Below are positions 34,167 through 43,148 of a stretch of 64,000 bases of DNA, one piece after another; the first letter of the stretch is position 1, and every line of letters starts with the position of its first letter. Below the pieces are notes generated by a model, which saw only the letters and a list, made by a program, of their open reading frames with translations, did not search any database and was not told where the DNA came from. A program made the translations under genes and the position numbers. The DNA comes from RGIG3102 sp964369975 (lineage in GTDB: Bacteria; Bacillota; Clostridia; Oscillospirales; Ruminococcaceae). Location: contig CAYJFZ010000001.1 of assembly GCA_964369975.1 (NCBI GenBank), forward strand, positions 1 to 64,000, given 5' to 3'.

Positions 34167-34493
34167 ATGCCACAGATTATAGTAAAAGGTTTAGATGAAA
34201 AGCAAATGATGACTTTAGCAAAAACTACAAGCAATACTTTAGGTAGTATATGCGCTTGTGATGCTAATTGGTTTGTTTTTGAGAGCACCAACGCTTATTT
34301 TATCAATTCAGATGGTGAAAAATTTAATCAAGCAGTAGTTCAAGTACATTGGTTTAAAAGAAGCCAAGAAATCCAAGACAAGGTAGCAGGTTTACTCGAT
34401 AAAGCAATTAAAGATATGGGCTTTGATTTTACGCAAATTAGCTTTCATTTATTCTATGAAGAAGCGTATTATGAGGACGGCGAGCATTTTTAA
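34167..34493 (+). CDS. DUF1904 protein
   Basis: 108-residue DUF1904 family protein, tautomerase-like in size and strand pattern (PQIIVKGL start, then AVVQVHWFKRSQE, ISFHLFYEEAYYEDGEHF). Function unknown. It follows the O-acylation gene after only 10 bp with a GGAGAA ribosome site, so it may be the last gene of the operon, though its small cytosolic fold has no obvious link to surface glycan. Confidence 0.82.
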   Translation: MPQIIVKGLDEKQMMTLAKTTSNTLGSICACDANWFVFESTNAYFINSDGEKFNQAVVQVHWFKRSQEIQDKVAGLLDKAIKDMGFDFTQISFHLFYEEAYYEDGEHF

Positions 34494-34609
34494 TGGTGAT
34501 TATTTTGTGTATTAAAAAAAACGAAACAATATCAAAAGGGCTAAAAAACTTGATTAATACTTTCTTTTAATATACAATTACTAAGATACAAAATTAAACT
34601 GGAGGAATT

Positions 34610-35803
34610 ATGAAATTAAAAAAATTAACAAGCCTTATGCTTATCGCTGCACTAACTTTTTCATTAGTAGCATGTTCACAAGAAGGCGAAGTAAGCGAAG
34701 AGGGCGAAGAGGGCGAAGTAGTTGTGTTTTCAACTGAAAACTCTTTAGGCTTAGACCTTGAAAACTTTACAAATTTAGATTATTCAGAATATTTTAACGA
34801 AGACGGCTCAATTAAAGGTATTACCGCTTTAGACTATGTAACTTTAGCTGACTACTCATCTTTATCATTTGAAGAAGATGCTATTGTAGCAGATGAAGAA
34901 TATGTACAAGCTCAAATACAAGGTATTCTTGAAAGCCTTTCAACTACAGAAGCTAAAACAGAGGCAGTAGCTTTAGGTGATTTAGTAAATATTGACTTTG
35001 TAGGCAGTGTAGATGGCGTTGAATTTGACGGCGGCTCTACTATGGAGCAAGGTTCTGGCGCTTTTGTTTTAGGTGAGGGTGGTTACATCCCAGGCTTTGA
35101 AGATCAAATCGTAGGCAAAAAAGTAGGCGACACTTTTGATATTACAGTTACCTTCCCTGATGATTATTCACTAAATGCTGATTTAGCAGGAAAAGAAGCA
35201 GTATTCGCAACAACTTTACTTGAAGCTTCAGTAATCCATGTTCCAGAAATGAATGATGAATTCGTAAAAGAAAACTATGGTGATCTTTATACTGGCGTTG
35301 AAGATTTAACTCAAACTATTAGAGATACTTATATGTTTGATATGCAAATAGCATACACTTATGAAACAATTATGTCATCCACAGTAGGCGAAGTGCCAGA
35401 AGAATTAATTGAATTTCAAAAACTATCTTTAGTAAATGAAATTAGCTTAACTGCACAACAATATCAATTAACTTTACTTGAATACTTAGAGACTTCAGGC
35501 GCTGCAAATCTTGATGAGTTATTAGTAGATTATGAAGAATCATTTATCTCTCGTTCACAAGAAATGTTAATCTTACAAGCTATTGCAGAACAAGAAGGCT
35601 TTATTGAAGATAATATTGATGTTTTAAATATATACAAAGAAGCGGTTGATGATGAAGCTTTATATGCTTCAATGCTTGAGTTTTATGGTGAAAGTTATTT
35701 AACAAATATTTTATTACAACAATATTCAATTGAATTTGTAAATAAAACAATTAGTGATAACACTGAAAATGCTCCAGTTATTGACCTTTATACTTTTCAA
35801 TAA
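34610..35803 (+). CDS. Lipoprotein foldase: FKBP plus trigger-factor C-domain
   Basis: 397-residue lipoprotein. Signal peptide with lipobox LVAC (Cys22), then a short acidic linker made of repeated EGE units. Residues about 120-210 form an FKBP peptidyl-prolyl isomerase (GDLVNIDFVGSVDGVEF, GYIPGFEDQIVGKKVGDTF). Residues about 215-390 match the trigger-factor C-terminal chaperone arms (PEMNDEFVKENY, VPEELIEFQ). The ribosome-binding N-domain of true trigger factor is replaced by the lipid anchor. A cell-surface folding factor for secreted proteins is the likely role, by analogy with PrsA. Own terminator at 35813-35842. Confidence 0.88.
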   Translation: MKLKKLTSLMLIAALTFSLVACSQEGEVSEEGEEGEVVVFSTENSLGLDLENFTNLDYSEYFNEDGSIKGITALDYVTLADYSSLSFEEDAIVADEEYVQAQIQGILESLSTTEAKTEAVALGDLVNIDFVGSVDGVEFDGGSTMEQGSGAFVLGEGGYIPGFEDQIVGKKVGDTFDITVTFPDDYSLNADLAGKEAVFATTLLEASVIHVPEMNDEFVKENYGDLYTGVEDLTQTIRDTYMFDMQIAYTYETIMSSTVGEVPEELIEFQKLSLVNEISLTAQQYQLTLLEYLETSGAANLDELLVDYEESFISRSQEMLILQAIAEQEGFIEDNIDVLNIYKEAVDDEALYASMLEFYGESYLTNILLQQYSIEFVNKTISDNTENAPVIDLYTFQ

Positions 35804-35812
35804 TAATTAAAT

Positions 35813-35842
35813 AAAAACACAGTGCTAAAGCACTGTGTTTTT
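35813..35842. terminator. Terminator, foldase/MFS convergent
   Basis: Stem AAAAACACAGTGCT with its complement, 2-nt spacer, between converging genes, with a long T run. Confidence 0.9.
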
Positions 35843-35858
35843 TTTGTTTAAATATTTT

Positions 35859-37070
35859 TTAATTTATCCTTTTTAAGTGTTTATCAAGTTTTATCCCTAT
35901 AAAAACGCCTAAAACTGATATTATGCATAATAAAATAAAAATTAATTGATAAGCAAAATTCGCACTAAAGCTTTGCAGTATTCCCCCAGTTAAAGAGAAC
36001 ATAAATGCCTCTGGCAAAAAACCTATAATACTAACTACCCCACTTGCTGTGCCTATCATATTAGAAGGTATTTCAGCCTGAGATAAGCTTACAAAATAAC
36101 AACTTCTTAAAGCGCCGTTTAATATCCTAAAAATCACACTGATAATAACGAAAACAGGCATCATTCCACTTGTATAAGGCAGAAATACACACAATAAGCC
36201 TATTATAAAGCAAAAAGCTAAGCAGTATGAAGTAAACAAGGCAGCCGAACCTATTTTATCAGCTATTTTACCGCCGTTTAAAGAGCCGATATTAGCAAAT
36301 CCATTAGCGCTTACAATGGTTAAAAATGCGACAAAAGATGTTGATAAGCCCCCCACTTCTGTAAAAAACGGAGTAAATCTTCCCATTAATATCGACACTG
36401 AAACACAGCAAAATAATAAAAGACCAATTATCCAAACAGATTTTATTTTTAATACAGCAGCCATATTTTTTATAATGGACTCTCCCTTTTCATCGCTTTG
36501 CGTTTGTGTGTTTGGGAATATAAAAAATGTTGTAATTCCACTTACTATACAAAGTATTGAGTAAAACATAATTATCACTTTAATATCTTGACTAAACACA
36601 TTAAAAAGCCCTAAGGCTGATAGCGAGAACACTAAAGATAAAACACATACCACTGTTTCTTTTAAGCCGAATATATAGCCTTGAGAAGAACTATCCGCTA
36701 AGGCTTTTGTAGCTTTAATCATCGCTGCCCAAAACATAAATGTAGTAGTAAAGGAAAAAGCCATACTTACAAGCATCATCATCTCATAACTTGGAAAAGT
36801 AGCACTATAAAGCCCTATCACCCCCGTTAAAAAGCCAGAAGCTAAAAATAATATCTTAGGATTTAGCCTATCTGCTGCTATTCCGCCGATTATATAAGCT
36901 ACTAAGTTAATAACACCTTGAATACTAATTAAATTACCCATTTGTACATGGCTAAAGCCATAGGCATTTTGATACGCTTCATAATATGTACCTTGCAAAA
37001 AAGGTAGTGCATAAATTAGTGCGTGAATTGCACTTATCATTATAAGTGATATAAGTTTTTTCTTATCCAT
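35859..37070 (-). CDS. MFS transporter
   Basis: 403 residues and twelve predicted membrane helices with a central cytoplasmic loop (about 190-205, NTQTQSDEKGES). The loop after helix 2 reads GGIAADRLNPK, a good match to the MFS motif A core. Substrate not assignable. It is single, converging on the foldase gene and diverging from the CPBP protease gene. Confidence 0.85.
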   Translation of the reverse strand: MDKKKLISLIMISAIHALIYALPFLQGTYYEAYQNAYGFSHVQMGNLISIQGVINLVAYIIGGIAADRLNPKILFLASGFLTGVIGLYSATFPSYEMMMLVSMAFSFTTTFMFWAAMIKATKALADSSSQGYIFGLKETVVCVLSLVFSLSALGLFNVFSQDIKVIIMFYSILCIVSGITTFFIFPNTQTQSDEKGESIIKNMAAVLKIKSVWIIGLLLFCCVSVSILMGRFTPFFTEVGGLSTSFVAFLTIVSANGFANIGSLNGGKIADKIGSAALFTSYCLAFCFIIGLLCVFLPYTSGMMPVFVIISVIFRILNGALRSCYFVSLSQAEIPSNMIGTASGVVSIIGFLPEAFMFSLTGGILQSFSANFAYQLIFILLCIISVLGVFIGIKLDKHLKRIN

Positions 37071-37243
37071 TTTATCCCTCTAAACATAAATCTTACAATA
37101 GATACTAATACTTTAACACTTAAAAGTCAATACTTTTTTTTGATATAAGTAATTAAAAATTTAAAATAGTTATTTTTGTTGCCTTTTATTTTAAAAAAGA
37201 GTAAAATGTTACTATATATTATTTTTTTGAAAGAGTCGATTAT

Positions 37244-38152
37244 ATGAATGATGAAACCTTGAGCTATGACTATAAATCAATATCCTTAGCAATTATTATT
37301 TTTTTATTAGTGCGAAATTTTTTGCCATTACTTTACCCTTCTTTTGTTGATGGTGAAAATACTATTATGACCTCAATTTTTTTAGGGGGTACTTTAATAA
37401 TTTCTTGTATGGTACCTGTTTTTTATTTAAGGAGTTCTTATTCTTTTAAATTAAACTTTGATAAAGATAATAGCTTTGTTAAGTTTTTACCCCTTGTATT
37501 TTATGGGCAAATTTTAATTTTACTTTTTTCAATAGTAAATAATATTTTCATTTTAATTATAACAAACATCTTTGATTTTCAATTTATAATTCAGGAATTA
37601 ATGCCAATAAATAATACTTTAGAGTTTATTTTACAATATATTTATATAGCTATTATCCCTGCAGTGTTTGAAGAAATTTTAATCCGTGGATTTATAATGA
37701 ATATCTTATTAAAATATTCTAAGTTTTTAGCAGTTTTCTTAACTTCTTTTTTATTTATGCTAATGCACCAAAGCATACAGCAATTATTAGCTGTATTTTT
37801 AGCTTCTTTAGTTATTAGTGGTGTATACTTATTAACTAAGGATTTAAGGGCGTGTATAGCCTTGCATTTAGTTAATAACTCATACTCTTTTATTATGATA
37901 TATATTAATACTTATTTACAAAATAATATAGGCTATAATTTAGCCTTAGTGATTAATATGATTGTTTTAAGTTTTGGTATTATCGGCTTATATAGTTTAA
38001 TAAAATCAAAAAAAGGAATACTATCTTCTTTTAAATACGAAAAAGAGGATGGTAAAAGACTTCTCTTTATTTTTAAAAGTCCGGTGATGTGTTTTGCAAT
38101 TTTTATGTGTATTTACAGCATCTATGTATTTTTTGAATTTACGGTGGTATAG
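37244..38152 (+). CDS. CPBP-family intramembrane metalloprotease
   Basis: 302-residue membrane protein with about eight hydrophobic segments. Motif 1 is FEEILIRGF (EExxxR), motif 2 is FLFMLMHQ (His after a FxxxH-like spacing) and motif 3 is LRACIALHLVNNS. These are the diagnostic CAAX-protease/bacteriocin-processing (CPBP, Abi) elements. Roles in this family range from peptide maturation to immunity; nothing in the context decides. It ends 2 bp before tadA, so the two are co-transcribed. Confidence 0.9.
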   Translation: MNDETLSYDYKSISLAIIIFLLVRNFLPLLYPSFVDGENTIMTSIFLGGTLIISCMVPVFYLRSSYSFKLNFDKDNSFVKFLPLVFYGQILILLFSIVNNIFILIITNIFDFQFIIQELMPINNTLEFILQYIYIAIIPAVFEEILIRGFIMNILLKYSKFLAVFLTSFLFMLMHQSIQQLLAVFLASLVISGVYLLTKDLRACIALHLVNNSYSFIMIYINTYLQNNIGYNLALVINMIVLSFGIIGLYSLIKSKKGILSSFKYEKEDGKRLLFIFKSPVMCFAIFMCIYSIYVFFEFTVV

Positions 38153-38154
38153 CT

Positions 38155-38601
38155 ATGACTCATAATGAATATATGACTAAAGCTCTCGCTTTAGCACAAA
38201 AAGCAAAAGAAATGCAAGAAGTGCCTGTCGGGGCTATAATTGTAAAAGATAATAAAATAATCAGTAGCGCTCATAATTTATGCGAAAATGAAAACTCTTC
38301 TATTTTGCACGCAGAAATTATAGCTATAAAAAAAGCACAAGAAATATTAGGGCAAAAATTTTTATCCAACTGCACCTTATATGTAACTTTAGAGCCTTGT
38401 AGTATGTGTGCTGGGGCTATAATTAATTCTCGCATATCCCATTTAGTATATGGGGCTGATGACTTTAAGCAAGGCGCATTCGGTGGTATGTACAATATCT
38501 TATCTTTAAATGTAAACCACACTCCTTTAGTTACTGCGGGTATACTATGGCAAGAATGCAGCGAAATTTTAAGTGATTTCTTTAAAGATTTAAGAAAATA
38601 A
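38155..38601 (+). CDS. tadA: tRNA-specific adenosine deaminase
   Basis: Deaminates A34 to inosine in tRNA-Arg(ACG). 148 residues. Zinc site: His52-Ala-Glu54 (LHAEIIAI) and Cys82/Cys85 (PCSMC). FGGMYNIL and HTPLV in the second half are conserved in TadA. It follows the CPBP gene by 2 bp. In many Firmicutes the SRP RNA and dnaX lie just downstream of tadA; here the next 213 bp contain neither. Confidence 0.96.
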   Translation: MTHNEYMTKALALAQKAKEMQEVPVGAIIVKDNKIISSAHNLCENENSSILHAEIIAIKKAQEILGQKFLSNCTLYVTLEPCSMCAGAIINSRISHLVYGADDFKQGAFGGMYNILSLNVNHTPLVTAGILWQECSEILSDFFKDLRK

Positions 38602-38740
38602 TATTTTTTAAAAAAAACAAAGCCTTAATAGCAAGGAAAAGCTTTGAAATAATGTCTTGACTTACAAAAACTTTTACGCAGATAGAAAATCTATTTATAA
38701 TATTAATGAAATATGTTTTAATAGTAAGGTTTTAGTGTGA

Positions 38741-38769
38741 TTGACAAGCTTTTTTCTTTATATTATAAT
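38741..38769 (+). promoter_or_regulatory. Promoter of GGDEF-EAL gene
   Basis: TTGACA, a 17-bp spacer and TATAAT: full consensus on both hexamers, unusual for this window and suggesting strong transcription. Confidence 0.88.
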
Positions 38770-38814
38770 ATAGTTATATATGTGTACACATTTTAATAAA
38801 CAAAGGAGGCTCAC

Positions 38815-40878
38815 ATGAATCTTAAAGATATTTCCAGTATTGTTTCAGACAATATCGATGAATTAGTATATGTTAGTGATGTAAAAACCTACGAATTATA
38901 CTATTTAAACAATACCACCGCTAAAGCCTTTTTTGGTGGTGATGAGTCACTTTGGATGGGCAAAAAATGTTATGAAGTTTTGCAAGGAAAAGAAGAGCCT
39001 TGTGAATTTTGCACTAATAAACTACTGAATTTTGACTCTTTTTATTCATGGGAGTTTTATAACCCTATTTTAGATAAATACTTTTTATTAAAAGATAAAT
39101 TAATAGTTATAAACGATAACACAGCTCGCTTAGAAATAGCTACTGATATAACAAGCCAGCATAAATTATCTTTAGAATTAAGTGAGAGATTATACGAACA
39201 AGGAATAGTAAATGATTGCATTTCCATTTTATTAAGCGATGAATCGCCTAAAAAATCTATAGTTGAGTTATTAAAAATAATTTGTAGTTACTATGATGCA
39301 GATAGAAGCTATATATATGATTTATCTCAAGATAAAGAATTTTTTTATAATACTTATGAGTGGCATATTGATACAGTGCCTTCTCTAAAAGCAGATTTTA
39401 ATATAATGAAAAGCTCCACTTATCAAAGATGGATAAATGACTATCACAAAAAAGGCGAGTCCATTATAGAAAATATCGAGGACTTAGATAAATTTAGCGA
39501 AGAATACCAAAGATTAAAATCGACTGATATTGTTAGTCTTATCACTGTTCCTTTTAAAGATAATATTGGAAATATAACAGGCTTTATAGGCGTTGATAAT
39601 CCTAAAAACCATACTACTAATACAAAGATATTTCATTCAATAGCAGCCTTTGTTGTAAACTTTTTTATCAAAAATAAACTTGTAAGCGACCTTGAAAATT
39701 TAAGTTTTTATGATAGGCTAACGGGGCTATTAAATAGGAATAGCTATATGAAGGCTTTGAGTCAGTATAATAAAACACCTCCTAAGAATTTAGGGGTATT
39801 GGCTGTTGATATTTCTTCATTTAAGAAAATAAATGACTTATATGGAATAGATTATGGCGATTACATCTTAAAAACTTTAGCTGCAAATTTAAAAACAGTT
39901 TTTAAAGAAAATGTTTATAGAGTTGGTGGTGATGAGTTTGTAGTGCTTTGCGAAAACATTAATGAAGATGCTTTTGAAAATTTAGTTTTGAATTTTGAAG
40001 AATTAAGTAAAAATGTAAATACTGAATTATCAATTGGCTTTGCGTGGAATGATAATTCACATAATGAGTCCCCCCTTACTTACACCTCGGGCAATACTCA
40101 AGAAAAATTCAGCCAAATTTTATTAACACAACTTCTATCAGAAATAAAAGATAATAAATTTATAATCCACTTACAGCCAAAATTTGATTTATCTACAAAT
40201 GCTGTATGTGGGGCAGAAGCTTTAATTCGCCGTTTATCAAGTAAAGGTAAAATCCAGCCTCCTACTCTCTTTTTGCCTTTCTATGAAAAAGAAGGCATGA
40301 TAAGCCATATTGACTTCTTTGTTTTCGAGGAAATTTGTAAATTTTTAGCTTCTGTAAAAAAAGAAAAAGGCCTTGATGATTTTAAAATATCAGTAAACTT
40401 TTCAAGGAATACCCTAACGAGTAAAAACATTGCTACTACCCTTACAAATTTAGCTGAAAAATATGGAGTATCTCCAAAGAATTTCATAATTGAAATTACA
40501 GAAACAGCCACAGGTATAAGCGATGATGTCTTACTTAGTATTACTAATAAACTATCAAACTCAGGCTTTAGTTTATCCTTAGATGACTTTGGTGCTGGCT
40601 ATTCTAATCTTTCAATTATTTCAGCAGCTGACTTTGATGAGATTAAAATAGATAAAAGTATTATCGACTCCTTTTTAGAAAATGAGAAATCTGAAGTAAT
40701 TACAAGATGGGCAATTAACCTTTGCCTTGATTTAAAAAATGTAAAATCCGTAGCTGAGGGTATCGAAACCAAAGAACAAGCTAAGGCCTTAAAAGAATTA
40801 CAATGTACTATAGGGCAAGGATATTTATTCTCAAAGCCTATACCTTTATCAGATTTTAAAGAAAAATACTTAGCATAG
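38815..40878 (+). CDS. PAS-GAF-GGDEF-EAL c-di-GMP protein
   Basis: 687-residue soluble c-di-GMP turnover protein. PAS-like domain (about 1-115) with a C-x-x-C (PCEFC, 63-66); GAF (about 130-285); GGDEF (about 295-415) with intact GGDEF at 371-375 but no RxxD inhibitory site; EAL (about 445-687) with EAL 468-470, ITETA, DDFGAGYS (590-597), Lys611, AEGIET (647-652) and Gln668, so the phosphodiesterase site looks complete. The C-terminal AD-x-AL-Y-x-A-K helix expected at the end of a GGDEF domain is absent: the sequence passes from SIGFAWND through a Ser/Asn/Thr-rich stretch straight to the EAL start. Cyclase activity is doubtful. No transmembrane segment. Confidence 0.93.
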   Translation: MNLKDISSIVSDNIDELVYVSDVKTYELYYLNNTTAKAFFGGDESLWMGKKCYEVLQGKEEPCEFCTNKLLNFDSFYSWEFYNPILDKYFLLKDKLIVINDNTARLEIATDITSQHKLSLELSERLYEQGIVNDCISILLSDESPKKSIVELLKIICSYYDADRSYIYDLSQDKEFFYNTYEWHIDTVPSLKADFNIMKSSTYQRWINDYHKKGESIIENIEDLDKFSEEYQRLKSTDIVSLITVPFKDNIGNITGFIGVDNPKNHTTNTKIFHSIAAFVVNFFIKNKLVSDLENLSFYDRLTGLLNRNSYMKALSQYNKTPPKNLGVLAVDISSFKKINDLYGIDYGDYILKTLAANLKTVFKENVYRVGGDEFVVLCENINEDAFENLVLNFEELSKNVNTELSIGFAWNDNSHNESPLTYTSGNTQEKFSQILLTQLLSEIKDNKFIIHLQPKFDLSTNAVCGAEALIRRLSSKGKIQPPTLFLPFYEKEGMISHIDFFVFEEICKFLASVKKEKGLDDFKISVNFSRNTLTSKNIATTLTNLAEKYGVSPKNFIIEITETATGISDDVLLSITNKLSNSGFSLSLDDFGAGYSNLSIISAADFDEIKIDKSIIDSFLENEKSEVITRWAINLCLDLKNVKSVAEGIETKEQAKALKELQCTIGQGYLFSKPIPLSDFKEKYLA

Positions 40879-40892
40879 AACCTATAATTTAT

Positions 40893-40917
40893 AAAAAAAC
40901 AGCTATGCTGTTTTTTT
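40893..40917 (+). terminator. Terminator after GGDEF-EAL gene
   Basis: Stem AAAAAAACAGC with GCTGTTTTTTT, 3-nt loop. Confidence 0.88.
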
Positions 40918-41001
40918 TATTTCGTAAATAACAAAAAAAACTTTGTTTGAATATAGTTATATTAAAGGTTAATTACCTTAATATAATTAAAAGGAGACAC
41001 T

Positions 41002-42783
41002 ATGAATATAGGTTATTTACAAGTAAAAGTTACAAGCCAAATGGCTTTACCTTTAGAGGACGCCTTGGTTAAAATAATAGATTCAAAAACAATGATGGAA
41101 GTAAACGAGGGCACAATTTATACTGACTCAAACGGTAATACTGCTAAAATAGCTCTTTCGACTGTTGCAAAAAGTTTATCTGAGGATGAGAATGAAAGCG
41201 AACTCCCTTATACTAACTATAATATAACAGTAGAAAAAGATGGCTTTATAAAAGGCGAAATTATAGGAGCTCAAATTTTTGAGGGTATTGTAAGTATTCA
41301 AAATGTAGACTTACTTCCTCGCCCACAAAACTATGGCAATGATTACGAAATAGAGCTTTTTCAAGGAAGGGTTGCCCAGCTTTATTCCCCTGAAGAATTT
41401 TTGCAAGAAGGCACTACTGACTATGTTTTAGATGAGGTAGTAATCCCAAGCTATATAACAGTGCATTTAGGCGCCCCTAATGATAATGCTGAAAATGTAA
41501 GAGTGCCTTTTATCACTTATTTAAAAAGTGTAGCTGCCTCTGAAATATATCCAACATGGCCTACAGAATCCCTAAAAGCAAATGTTTTAGCTCAAATATC
41601 TTTTGCCTTAAATAGGATTTATACAGAATGGTATTTAAGTAAAGGCTATGATTTTGATATTACTGCAAGTCCTGGGTATGATCAAAAGTATGTATATAAC
41701 CGCAACACTTTTGAGTCTACTGATGAAATAGTAGAAGAATATTTCAACAACTTTGTAACTAAAACTTTTTCAAAAGAACCGTTTTTTACAGAATACTGCG
41801 ACGGTAAAATAGTTTCTTGCCCTGGTATGAAGCAATGGGGCACTTACGATTTAGCAAACGAAGGCAAAACTGCCTTAGAAATTTTAAAATTCTACTATGG
41901 CGATGATATAGAAATCCGCGAAAGCAATAATATATCCACTATCCCTGTATCCTACCCAGGCACAGCCTTAAAAAGGGGCTCTACTGGTGATGATGTGAAA
42001 ACTATTCAAGCTCAATTAAATAGGATAGGAGATAACTATCCTGCTTTTTCAAAATTAGTAGTTGACGGAATATTCGGCTCAGCTGTTGAAAGCGTTGTTA
42101 AAGATTTTCAAGAGGTATTTAATTTAACTGTCGATGGAATAGTAGGAAAGCAAACTTGGTATAAGATAAGCTATATTTATGTATCTGTAAAAGAGCTTGC
42201 CCAATTAACGAGTGAGGGAGAATCTATACAAGACGGCTCTTATCCTGGCTATGTAGTACAGTTTGGCGATAAGGGGACTAATGTCTTTATAATACAGTAT
42301 TACATTAATCTTGCCGCTATGTATATAGGCTCAATTTACTCTGTTGACTTAGACGGGATTTTCGGCTCAGGCCTTGAAGCACAAGTTAAAAACTTTCAAA
42401 GGTATTTTAATTTATCTGTCGATGGCAAAGTAGGTGAGTTAACTTGGGATAAACTTTTCAGCATTTACCAAAGTATAGTAGAAGGTACAACAACGCCCCC
42501 TATCACCCCTCCCGCCTCTGATAAATACCCTGGTACTCTTTTAAGAGTAGGCAGTAGTGGCTCTAATGTAATAAAAGTGCAAAACTGGCTAAACGGCGTA
42601 GGCGAAGTATACTCTTCAATTCCTGCTTTAACTGTTGATGGAAAATTCGGCCCTGCTACTCAAAACTCCGTTATCGCCTTCCAAAGACAGTTTTCATTAG
42701 CGCAAGATGGTATCGTTGGGCCTACTACTTGGGATAGACTGTATGGAGAATGGCAAAACTTAATTGCTGATGGCTTGATTTAA
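41002..42783 (+). CDS. SleC-like SpoIID-domain protein with three PG-binding repeats
   Basis: 593 residues. The N-terminus (about 1-110) is a carboxypeptidase-regulatory-like beta domain (GYLQVKVTSQ, YTNYNITVEKDGF). The middle (about 145-310) is the SpoIID/LytB-like domain found in SleC relatives: SEIYPTWPTESLKANVLAQ, FFTEYCDGKIVSCPGMKQWG. Three PG_binding_1 modules follow, about 315-390, 412-490 and 512-590, each with LK-GS-G-DV, VDGIFG and VDGIVG-TW. No signal peptide is visible, as for SleC-type pro-enzymes deposited in the spore. It suggests spore cortex or peptidoglycan remodelling, and so an endospore-forming host. Strong AAGGAGA ribosome site. Confidence 0.85.
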   Translation: MNIGYLQVKVTSQMALPLEDALVKIIDSKTMMEVNEGTIYTDSNGNTAKIALSTVAKSLSEDENESELPYTNYNITVEKDGFIKGEIIGAQIFEGIVSIQNVDLLPRPQNYGNDYEIELFQGRVAQLYSPEEFLQEGTTDYVLDEVVIPSYITVHLGAPNDNAENVRVPFITYLKSVAASEIYPTWPTESLKANVLAQISFALNRIYTEWYLSKGYDFDITASPGYDQKYVYNRNTFESTDEIVEEYFNNFVTKTFSKEPFFTEYCDGKIVSCPGMKQWGTYDLANEGKTALEILKFYYGDDIEIRESNNISTIPVSYPGTALKRGSTGDDVKTIQAQLNRIGDNYPAFSKLVVDGIFGSAVESVVKDFQEVFNLTVDGIVGKQTWYKISYIYVSVKELAQLTSEGESIQDGSYPGYVVQFGDKGTNVFIIQYYINLAAMYIGSIYSVDLDGIFGSGLEAQVKNFQRYFNLSVDGKVGELTWDKLFSIYQSIVEGTTTPPITPPASDKYPGTLLRVGSSGSNVIKVQNWLNGVGEVYSSIPALTVDGKFGPATQNSVIAFQRQFSLAQDGIVGPTTWDRLYGEWQNLIADGLI

Positions 42784-42937
42784 AAAAATGGTACTAAAAT
42801 TATTCATACAATTTTTCTATCAGAGTTTTTCTTATTGGGCATATAATTTAATAGTATCTTATATTTTTTGAATATAGCTAATAAATCAATAAAAACTAAA
42901 TAGTTTTGCGAATAAGTATATGATATTCTATTAAAAC

Positions 42938-42974
42938 AAAATAAAATCCCTCTATAAAAGAGGGATTTTATTTT
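42938..42974. terminator. Terminator, SleC-like/feo operon convergent
   Basis: A 16-bp stem with core ATCCCTCT/AGAGGGAT and a 5-nt loop, between the SleC-like gene and the end of the feo operon. Confidence 0.92.
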
Positions 42975-42998
42975 TATGTAGATTATTATATAAAGAAA

Positions 42999-43139
42999 TT
43001 ACTTGCATTCATCTTTTGAGCAAGAAGTTGCATGTGAGCAACCTATGCATTTAGCTCCTGCTTTTTTTTGTTTAATAATATACCTTATTGGAACAATAAT
43101 AACTAATGCTGTTATTGCTATTAAAATTATGTCCATCAT
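42999..43139 (-). CDS. FeoB-associated Cys-rich membrane protein
   Basis: 46 residues, too short for most gene finders. One N-terminal membrane helix (about 3-21), basic stretch (KQKKAG), then a Cys-rich tail with CIGC-SH, SCSK and EC, four cysteines in all. This matches the small FeoB-associated family that follows feoB in many Firmicutes. It lies 9 bp after feoB with an AAGGTGAT ribosome site, and may bind iron or stabilise FeoB at the membrane. A second ATG directly after the first would shorten it by one residue. Confidence 0.9.
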   Translation of the reverse strand: MMDIILIAITALVIIVPIRYIIKQKKAGAKCIGCSHATSCSKDECK

Positions 43140-43148
43140 AATATCACC

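Noticed and set aside
38602..38814. Expected SRP RNA (ffs) downstream of tadA
   Set aside because: The conserved domain IV sequence is not present; only a weak CAAAGC/GCTTTG hairpin and the next promoter are seen.
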